From Massilia mucilaginosa (lineage in GTDB: Bacteria > Pseudomonadota > Gammaproteobacteria > Burkholderiales > Burkholderiaceae_D), in the NCBI RefSeq assembly GCF_011682145.1, contig NZ_WHJH01000017.1:1-64000 (forward strand): a stretch of DNA of 64,000 bases, given 5' to 3'. The translations under genes and the position numbers were made by a program. Of this stretch, positions 55,136-61,752 are shown piece after piece; the stretch's first letter is position 1, and each line of letters opens with the position of its first letter. The notes under the pieces were generated by a model. The model was not told where the DNA came from and did not search any database. It saw only the letters and a program-made list of their open reading frames with translations.

Positions 55136-55404
55136 TCCCCCCTTGACAGTCCGCAAGCGTGTAACGATGCGGGTTTCAACAAAATGCTCATTCGTGAGGC
55201 AGAAATTATACCTATATAAATCAAGCACTTGCAAAGTCAATGGAGAAGGCGGTAAAAAATATTAAGAAATTTCCTACAAGATTTTTTTGTGCATAACCGC
55301 CTGTTTTGCACGCAGCTGACGAGGGGTGGTTCGATAACATTCTGATATGCGTACAGCATCCGCTGCGCGCGCCGCGCCGCTTCCGCCGCCCCACCCGGTA
55401 GCGC

Positions 55405-55632
55405 TCAATGGTGGAGCGCTCCTCGCCGGCGCTGCGGTTCCAGCAAGACCCGCTCGATCACGTCGGGATGGATGTCCTGCGATTTCAGGTACTCGATGGC
55501 GGACATGGTATTGCTGGCCTCCTGGACCAGGATGGCATGGTTGACGATGTCGCGCTGGCGCAGATCCTGGCGCTGGTAATCCGGTTCGGCCATGGCGAGA
55601 CCGCCGCTGTCGTGGCTGTGCTGTCGATTCAT
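55405..55632 (-). CDS. Small hypothetical protein
   Basis: 75 residues; AAGGA lies 9 nt before ATG 55632. Charged and helical (RDIVNHAILVQEASNTMSAI, then EYLKSQDIHPDVIERVLLEP), with a His/Gln-rich start. No membrane segment, no known family. A stand-alone gene to the right of the second DnaA cluster. Confidence 0.55.
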   Translation of the reverse strand: MNRQHSHDSGGLAMAEPDYQRQDLRQRDIVNHAILVQEASNTMSAIEYLKSQDIHPDVIERVLLEPQRRRGALHH

Positions 55633-55738
55633 GTTGTGATTTCCTTACAGGGCATTGCGAGAACGTCGAAGGGAACCCGATGTTGCCTAACGAGTATCCA
55701 TCAATAAAGTTCAAAGTCAATGTCAAGGTTCCATCGAA

Positions 55739-55828
55739 ATGGCAAAAAAATATGCTTCGGGCATAGTTTTTTTATGCGCCATGGGTGTCTTCGGCAACGC
55801 GGCGCCGGACGCTGTCGGGGTCTCTTAA
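55739..55828 (+). CDS. Possible 29-residue secreted or membrane peptide
   Basis: MAKKYASGIVFLCAMGVFGN, then AAPDAVGVS. It looks like a signal peptide with a few residues after it; AAGG lies 11 nt before the ATG. It is too short to trust on sequence alone. Confidence 0.25.
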   Translation: MAKKYASGIVFLCAMGVFGNAAPDAVGVS

Positions 55829-55879
55829 AATGACGAATCGCGCCCGCGCGCATGCCAAGCCATCATTGCCGAGGACATC

Positions 55880-56071
55880 ATGACGATCCCACCTGACACG
55901 GACAATACGGAACCCACCCTCAACCCCGGTGACGAAGCGGCACCCGGCACGCCTGGCGCCGCCGAAGACATCTGCGACCTTTGCAGCGGCACGGGCAAGC
56001 TGGGCGACGGCAGCGCCTGCCCCGACTGCGGCGGCACGGGGCGCGTGATGCGCGGCATCGGCGGCGGCTGA
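55880..56071 (+). CDS. Small DnaJ-type zinc-finger protein
   Basis: 63 residues; GAGGAC precedes the ATG. An acidic, Pro-rich start is followed by CDLCSGTGKLGDGSACPDCG, the C-x-x-C-x-G-x-G motif of DnaJ zinc fingers, in one copy. It may bind zinc and help folding as a free module. It lies 41 nt before the chromate transporter pair on the same strand. Confidence 0.75.
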   Translation: MTIPPDTDNTEPTLNPGDEAAPGTPGAAEDICDLCSGTGKLGDGSACPDCGGTGRVMRGIGGG

Positions 56072-56112
56072 GCTTGCATGGACAGGCGCACGGGCCGGCG
56101 CGATAATGGGGC

Positions 56113-56688
56113 ATGACCAACCCGTCCCTGACCGAACGTCCGCGCCCCCGCTCGCTGACCGACCTGTTCGTTTCCTTTACCCTGCTGGCGCTGCAAGGCT
56201 TCGGCGGTGTGCTGGCGGTCGTGCAACGCGAAATCGTTGAACGCAAGCAATGGCTGACGCATGAGGAATTCCTGGAAGACTGGGCCGTCGCCCAGATCCT
56301 GCCGGGACCGAACGTGGTCAACCTGTCGCTGATGATCGGCGGGCGCTATTTTGGCCTGGCCGGCGCCTTGACGGCGCTGGCCGGCATGCTGGCCCTGCCG
56401 CTGGTGCTGGTACTGCTGCTGGCGCTGCTCCATGCGCGCTTTATCGACCATCCGGGCGTGGCCGGCGCCTTGCGCGGGATGGCGGCGGTGTCGGCCGGCA
56501 TGATCGGCGCCACCGGTCTGAAACTGTCGCTGGCCCTGTCCAAAAATCCGATGCCGCAACTGTGGTGCTGGACCCTGTGCGCCATCGGCTTCGTGCTGGT
56601 GGCGCTGGTGCGGGTGCCGCTGATGTTTGTGCTGTTCGGCGTGGGCGGGCTCGCCTGCTTTCTGACCTACCGCCGGATCCGGCCATGA
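56113..56688 (+). CDS. Chromate transporter, short-chain CHR subunit 1
   Basis: 191 residues, about half of ChrA. CHR-family signatures: SFTLLALQGFGGVLAVVQRE, ILPGPNVVNLSLMIGGRYFG. Five or six membrane helices are predicted. Short CHR proteins act in pairs with opposite topology, exporting chromate. The next gene overlaps by ATGA. GATAAT lies at -11 to -6 of the ATG with no ribosome site, so the message is probably leaderless. Confidence 0.9.
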   Translation: MTNPSLTERPRPRSLTDLFVSFTLLALQGFGGVLAVVQREIVERKQWLTHEEFLEDWAVAQILPGPNVVNLSLMIGGRYFGLAGALTALAGMLALPLVLVLLLALLHARFIDHPGVAGALRGMAAVSAGMIGATGLKLSLALSKNPMPQLWCWTLCAIGFVLVALVRVPLMFVLFGVGGLACFLTYRRIRP

Positions 56689-57278
56689 GCGCGCCGGAGA
56701 TCGTGCCGCAGATCGTGCTCAGCTGGAGCGACTGGCTCAGCCTGTTCGGACACTACCTGATGCTCTCGCTGATGTCGGTCGGCGGCGCCATTTCGACCAC
56801 CTCGGAGATGCATCGCTACCTGGTCGAACAGCATCACTGGCTGACCCAGGCGCAATTCAACAATGCCATCGCACTGGCCCAGGCCGCGCCGGGGCCGAAC
56901 GTGCTGTTCGTCGCCCTGATGGGCTGGCAAGTCGGCATGAACGCCGGCAGCACCGGCGCCGCCTTCCTGGGCGTGGCGGTGACCATGTTCGGCATCTTGC
57001 TGCCGTCAACCGTGCTGACCTGGTTCGCGGCGCAATGGGGCCATCGCAACCGCGACTTGCGGGCCGTGCGCGCGTTCAAGCAAGGCATGGCGCCGGTCGT
57101 CATCGCGCTGTTGCTGTCGACCAGCTGGATCCTCGGCAGCGCCAGCCAGCGCTTCGCCACCGACTGGCCGCTGTGGCTGCTCACCGTGGCGAGCGGGCTG
57201 CTGATCTGGCGCACCAGGCTCCATTTGCTGTGGATTCTGGCCGGCGGCGCCGTGCTCGGCTGGCTGCAAGTGGTGTAA
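56685..57278 (+). CDS. Chromate transporter, short-chain CHR subunit 2
   Basis: 197 residues. The partner of the preceding gene (ATGA overlap): MLSLMSVGGAISTTSEMHRY, then QAAPGPNVLFVALMGWQVG, the second-type CHR signature. Together the two equal one full-length ChrA. They confer chromate resistance in other bacteria; sulfate is a competing ion. Confidence 0.9.
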   Translation: MSAPEIVPQIVLSWSDWLSLFGHYLMLSLMSVGGAISTTSEMHRYLVEQHHWLTQAQFNNAIALAQAAPGPNVLFVALMGWQVGMNAGSTGAAFLGVAVTMFGILLPSTVLTWFAAQWGHRNRDLRAVRAFKQGMAPVVIALLLSTSWILGSASQRFATDWPLWLLTVASGLLIWRTRLHLLWILAGGAVLGWLQVV

Positions 57279-57371
57279 GGCCATTCAAGCGGGCCAGCCA
57301 GAGCCGCCGGCGCGGCAAACTTGCACGCAACAAGGCATACTTGCGCCATCATTCACCACTTGGACGGACCG

Positions 57372-58211
57372 ATGCTCGAACTTTTATCAGAACACGCCTG
57401 TTTTGGCGGCGTACAACGCTTTTACCGCCACGAATCGACGGCGACCGGCCTGCCGATGCGTTTTTCCGCCTTCATCCCGGCGCTACCGAACGGCCAGAAA
57501 CTGCCCGCACTGTTTTACCTGGCCGGCCTCACGTGCACCGAAGAGACCCTTGCGACCAAGGCCGGCGCCCAGCGCGTGGCGGCGCAGGAAGGCCTGATCC
57601 TGATCGGGCCGGACACCAGTCCGCGCGGCGCCAACATTGCCGGCGAAACCGATGCGTGGGACTTCGGGGCCGGCGCAGGTTTCTACCTGGACGCCACCGA
57701 AGCACCGTGGAGCAAGCATTACCGCATGTTCAGCTACCTGCTCGAACTGCACGCGCTGGTGGTCGCCGAACTGCCGGTCAACCCGGCCAAGGTCGGCATC
57801 TTCGGGCACTCGATGGGCGGCCACGGCGCCCTGGTCACGGCGCTGAAACGCCCGGACCTGTTTCGCTCGGTCTCGGCATTCGCACCGATTGCCGCCCCCA
57901 CCCTCTGCCCGTGGGGCGAAAAAGCGTTCAGCGGCTATCTCGGCGCCGACCGCGACAGCTGGAAGCAATACGATGCCAGCGAACTGATGCTGGCGATGGA
58001 AGCGCCCTTCCCCGGCGGCATTCTGATTGACCAGGGCCTGGCCGACAAGTTCCTGGAACAGCAACTGCATCCGGACGCCTTTGAGGCAGCCTGCGCCAAA
58101 GCACGCCAGCCGCTCGAACTGCGCCGGCACGCCGGCTACGATCATGGCTACTACTTCATCTCCACCTTCATGGAAGACCATCTGCGCTTCCATCGGGCGC
58201 AGTTGGGCTAA
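57372..58211 (+). CDS. fghA: S-formylglutathione hydrolase
   Basis: 279 residues from ATG 57372, near the size of family members. An esterase-D-type alpha/beta hydrolase with nucleophile GHSMGG (Ser147), an Asp in LIDQGLADKFL (Asp225) and His258 in GYDHGYYF. The opening LSEHACFGGVQRFYRHES is typical. It frees formate and glutathione in the last step of formaldehyde detoxification. The partner dehydrogenase is not in the window. Confidence 0.95.
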   Translation: MLELLSEHACFGGVQRFYRHESTATGLPMRFSAFIPALPNGQKLPALFYLAGLTCTEETLATKAGAQRVAAQEGLILIGPDTSPRGANIAGETDAWDFGAGAGFYLDATEAPWSKHYRMFSYLLELHALVVAELPVNPAKVGIFGHSMGGHGALVTALKRPDLFRSVSAFAPIAAPTLCPWGEKAFSGYLGADRDSWKQYDASELMLAMEAPFPGGILIDQGLADKFLEQQLHPDAFEAACAKARQPLELRRHAGYDHGYYFISTFMEDHLRFHRAQLG

Positions 58212-58292
58212 AGGCCAGGGCCACCCGCAGCGAGGCTTTGCGCGCGCGACGATTGGCAGGGCGCGCGCCATGCCTGCCGCGTACGTTCATCG

Positions 58293-58871
58293 CTAGACCG
58301 TTCCCGCCGCCGGGCTGCTGCGTCCCGCATTGTTGCGCGACCAGGTGCGCACGCGCACGGACAAGGCTACCAGCAACACACCGGTAAAGATGGCATACAC
58401 CCCGATCATGGTGGCCAGCATGAGGGCGCCGGCACCGAGCGGAAACAACAGGACGATCAGGCCGAACGCGATCGACACCACGCCGCTGAGCAGCAACAGC
58501 CACTCGCCGCGCATGTACTTGCGCACGCGAATGGCGATGACGATGTCGATCACGCCGCTGACCACGGCATGGGCCCCCATCAGGAGGATCAGCGTGAGCA
58601 CGGTGATGGCCGGGTTGAACGTGGCGAGCACGCCGACGGCCAGGCTGACGACGCCGAGCAGAAACAGCATCCACCAGTGCCGATCGTCGCTGCGGTATTT
58701 AATGGCGCCGAATATCCAGACCGCGCCGCCCAGCAGCGCAAACGCGGCGAACAGGGCTGTCAGGGTCAGCAGCGTGAGCGCCGGCCACGCGATGGCAAGC
58801 ACGCCGAACACCATCGCGATGGCGCCGCGCGCAGCGAGCAGCCACCAGTTGCGCAGTAAGGTTTCTTTCAT
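58293..58871 (-). CDS. HdeD-family membrane protein (DUF308)
   Basis: 192 residues from ATG 58871 (AGGGAGGAG upstream). Six membrane helices in three DUF308 pairs (WLLAARGAIAMVFGVLAIAW, WWMLFLLGVVSLAVGVLA, LLLLSGVVSIAFGLIVLL). HdeD proteins are linked to acid and general stress; their biochemical action is unknown. Confidence 0.88.
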   Translation of the reverse strand: MKETLLRNWWLLAARGAIAMVFGVLAIAWPALTLLTLTALFAAFALLGGAVWIFGAIKYRSDDRHWWMLFLLGVVSLAVGVLATFNPAITVLTLILLMGAHAVVSGVIDIVIAIRVRKYMRGEWLLLLSGVVSIAFGLIVLLFPLGAGALMLATMIGVYAIFTGVLLVALSVRVRTWSRNNAGRSSPAAGTV

Positions 58872-59069
58872 GAGATCTCTCCTCCCTGCTGAATCAGACA
58901 GCGTGTGCACGGTTTTGATCTGCGCGCAGGTGCATGCCTTGCGCCAGATCAATCGTGCGCCATAAAAGACTCAGGAAATGCGCACGGTCGCTGTCACCGG
59001 CCTTCAAAAAGAACGTCATCTTTTGTCGAAATTCGTGCAACCGAAACGCCGTCCATCTGTCGAAGAAGT

Positions 59070-59783
59070 ATGGCTACCTTCCGACGCTTCAAAAACCGCA
59101 TGCAGGCCGGCAAGCTTCTGTCACAGGCGCTGACGCGCTACGCCGCTTGCGACGACGCGCTGGTGCTGGCCTTGCCGCGCGGCGGCGTTCCGGTCGGTTT
59201 TGCCGTTGCGCGCGCACTCGGCATTGCGCTCGACGTGCTGCTGGTTCGCAAGCTCGGCCTGCCCGGCCACGAAGAATATGCCATGGGCGCGGTGGCCAGC
59301 GGCGGCATCCGCGTACTCAATATGGCGGCCATCCGGACGCACCGGGTCGGCACGGCGCAGGTCGACGCCGTCTGCGAACGCGAACTGCGCGAGATCGCGC
59401 GGCGCTCCCGCCAGTACCGTGGCGGGCGTGCCGAACCCGATCTGGCGGCCCGGACCGTCATCCTGGTCGACGATGGCCTGGCCACCGGCGCCACCATGCG
59501 CGCAGCGGCCCGGGCGGCGCGCCTGCGCGTGGCGCGGCGCATCGTGGTCGCCGTGCCGGTCGGCGCGCCGGACAGCTGCGCCGCGCTCGCTGCGCAGGTC
59601 GACCAACTTGTCTGCCTGAGCCAGCCGTCCGATTTCCGCGCGGTCGGCCAGTGGTACCGCGAATTCGACCAGACCGGCGACGAGGAAGTGCAAGACCTGC
59701 TGGCCATCGCCTGGGACCTCGAAAAACCGCAGCGAGCGGCGTCAGTTTCGTCCGAGACGCGGAGCCGTACGGAGGTACGGTGA
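59070..59783 (+). CDS. Phosphoribosyltransferase-type protein
   Basis: 237 residues from ATG 59070. A PRTase fold is shown by LALPRGGVPVGFAVARAL and the PRPP motif VILVDDGLATGATM. The family is common near stress genes and often described as PRTase-like with unknown substrate. The domain ends near residue 218 (AIAWDLEKP); the last 20 residues come from a palindromic element that also supplies the stop. No clear Shine-Dalgarno. Confidence 0.85.
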   Translation: MATFRRFKNRMQAGKLLSQALTRYAACDDALVLALPRGGVPVGFAVARALGIALDVLLVRKLGLPGHEEYAMGAVASGGIRVLNMAAIRTHRVGTAQVDAVCERELREIARRSRQYRGGRAEPDLAARTVILVDDGLATGATMRAAARAARLRVARRIVVAVPVGAPDSCAALAAQVDQLVCLSQPSDFRAVGQWYREFDQTGDEEVQDLLAIAWDLEKPQRAASVSSETRSRTEVR

Positions 59784-59830
59784 GCATCGGAGGGCGAAAA
59801 TGACGCCGCGCAGTAGGTTTTTCGAGGTCC
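59714..59830. repeat. Palindromic element at the 3' end of the PRTase gene
   Basis: 15-bp perfect outer arms (GGACCTCGAAAAACC and GGTTTTTCGAGGTCC), inner arms GGCGTCA/TGACGCC and a central hairpin CCGTAC-GGAG-GTACGG (59765-59780). The PRTase stop lies inside it. Confidence 0.75.
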
Positions 59831-59896
59831 CCGCCTGGCGCGACCAGGCGCGCGAGCTCAGCTTTCATCCACCAACGCAAGCGAACGGAGAACACC

Positions 59897-60883
59897 ATGA
59901 AACAGACGTCCGAACACGATCTTCACCTCGTTAAATGGCTGGGCGGCGCGGCGCTCGGCGCGCTCGCCATGTACATGATGGACCCGGACCGGGGCGCGCC
60001 GCGGCGGGCGCTCTCGGGGGCGAAGCTGCGCGACCTGGGCCGGCAGAGCGGCGACATGCTCGAAAAAGTCGTGCACGGCGTCAGCGAGCGCATGGGCGCC
60101 GGCAATACCGCGCCGGGCGGCGCCGATGGCGCGGGAACTGCGGATACCGGCCAGCGCCAGACGGAGTCCGCCACGGCAATGACGAGCGACAAGGACAGCC
60201 GCCGTTCCTTCACCACGCAGTCGCTGTGGCCGTCGTCGCCGCGCAATGCCGCCATGCTCGGTGGCGGCACGCTCGGCCTGGCCGGCATGCTGACCCGGCG
60301 CATGCCGCTTGCCATGGTCATGGGCATCGCTGGCGCGGCGCTGCTGATGCGTTCCATGAGCAAGGGCGCCCTGCCCGGGCTGTCGCGCCAGCAAGGGGGC
60401 AGCGGCATGGTCGATATCGTCAAGACCGTCAGCATCGACGCCGCCCCCGAGCAGGTGTACGACCTGTGGGCGAGCTACGACAACTTCCCGCGCTTCATGG
60501 CGAATGTGGCCGAGGTGCGCGACCTCGGCAACCGGCGCTCGCACTGGGTGGTCAAGGGTCCGGCGGGCAGCCAGTTCAGCTTTGATGCCGTGCTGACCGA
60601 GCAGGTGCGGCCACGCCGCCTGGCCTGGCGCAGCGAGCCCGGCGCGCAAGTCGGGCAAACGGGCTCGGTCCAGTTCGAACCGTCGCGCGGCGGCACGCTG
60701 GCCACGGTGCGCCTGTCGTACCGCCCCCCGGCCGGGGCTGTTGGCCAGGCGGTGGCAACGCTGTTCGGCGGCGACCCGGAACACGAGCTTGAAGAAGACC
60801 TCGGCCGCATGAAGCAACTGCTGGAAGGCACGCCAATGTCGCGCACGGGCGATTCGTCCGCAACGATGTCGACGGCTCGGTAG
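59897..60883 (+). CDS. SRPBCC protein with membrane anchor
   Basis: 328 residues; GGAG precedes the ATG. The N-terminus (KWLGGAALGALAMYMMDPDR) resembles a small YtxH-like anchor, and a second hydrophobic stretch lies near 115-150. From about 170 an SRPBCC/polyketide-cyclase domain follows (VDIVKTVSIDAAPEQVYDLW, then NFPRFMANVAEVRDL). Such proteins are stress-linked and may bind lipids. It is 113 bp after the PRTase gene. Confidence 0.82.
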   Translation: MKQTSEHDLHLVKWLGGAALGALAMYMMDPDRGAPRRALSGAKLRDLGRQSGDMLEKVVHGVSERMGAGNTAPGGADGAGTADTGQRQTESATAMTSDKDSRRSFTTQSLWPSSPRNAAMLGGGTLGLAGMLTRRMPLAMVMGIAGAALLMRSMSKGALPGLSRQQGGSGMVDIVKTVSIDAAPEQVYDLWASYDNFPRFMANVAEVRDLGNRRSHWVVKGPAGSQFSFDAVLTEQVRPRRLAWRSEPGAQVGQTGSVQFEPSRGGTLATVRLSYRPPAGAVGQAVATLFGGDPEHELEEDLGRMKQLLEGTPMSRTGDSSATMSTAR

Positions 60884-60977
60884 CGCCGCCGGTGAACGGG
60901 CGCCGCCATCCGGGAAATCGGATGCGGCGTTCCGGCCGTCGCGCCGATGCGGGAACGATCGTCATCGTCGAGCCACG

Positions 60978-61011
60978 CACGCCTGCTCCGTACGTCAGGA
61001 GAGCAGGCGTG
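60978..61011. other. 11-bp inverted repeat in a gene-free stretch
   Basis: CACGCCTGCTC and GAGCAGGCGTG are perfect arms around 12 nt. No T tract follows. It may end the SRPBCC transcript. Confidence 0.35.
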
Positions 61012-61231
61012 GCGGGAACGAACCCGCAAGCAGCGCGAGCGGGATGATGAGCTTTTTGATTCGAAATTTCTTTTCACTTCAGGGTAGAAAATCAGACGGC
61101 GCCGACCACGGCCATCAGCAACGGTATGGCGATCAGGGTTCCGTAAATTCTCGCGTGGATGGCTGAAACAAAGGCAGGTGTGCATGCCGTTTCGAAGCAC
61201 GACAGTGTGACGATCGATGCGATACTTGACT

Positions 61232-61254
61232 AGGTAATGAATCCTTCATTACCT
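61232..61254. promoter_or_regulatory. Perfect 10-bp-arm palindrome
   Basis: AGGTAATGAA-TCC-TTCATTACCT, directly after a -35-like TTGACT (61226-61231). It looks like an operator rather than a terminator, but no gene starts to its right on the plus strand. The stretch 60884-61336 holds no other feature apart from the hairpin at 60978. Confidence 0.4.
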
Positions 61255-61336
61255 TATTACAACCCTCGCCAGCATTGTCGCTGGTGATGCAGGCGCTGCG
61301 CGTCAGCCAGCCTGGACGCCGGAATAGCGGCGCGCG

Positions 61337-61696
61337 CTAAAGACCAGGCTGATGCGGCCTGGTCGGATCCGCAGCGGACAAGCGATTCGGATCGCGCGCG
61401 CCGAAACCGGCCATGATGGCGCACGCGCGCGCCGCCGTGGCCGCGTCGTTCGCATCGACCACCAGCATGCATTGCGCGCGCTGGACCGGGTTGGCGTCGT
61501 TGCTGTCGTAGACGTGCTGTTCGCTTTCGCTCGGCGTATTGCCAACGTAAAAATTGCCTTCCACCGGCCCCGCTTCGTCGTTATGCACCTTGAGCTCCAG
61601 CGCACTGGCGTCGAAGCCGTCGGCCAGCAAGGCGGCGCGTGCCTCCTCCGCCCTGTCGACGTCGTCAAATATTCCCAATACCGCATGTTCGAACAT
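61337..61696 (-). CDS. General-stress YflT-like protein
   Basis: 119 residues; AAGGAGG precedes ATG 61696. The N-terminal 60 residues (VLGIFDDVDRAEEARAALLA, then DGFDASALEL) have the form of YflT-type stress domains. A second half with VDANDAATAARACAIMAGFG follows. A soluble protein probably induced by stress. It lies 57 nt after the GGDEF/EAL gene on the same strand. Confidence 0.75.
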   Translation of the reverse strand: MFEHAVLGIFDDVDRAEEARAALLADGFDASALELKVHNDEAGPVEGNFYVGNTPSESEQHVYDSNDANPVQRAQCMLVVDANDAATAARACAIMAGFGARDPNRLSAADPTRPHQPGL

Positions 61697-61752
61697 CGCG
61701 CGTTCCTCCTTGTGGATGTTGATCGGGTTCGACCCGCGCGCGGCCGGACAGT

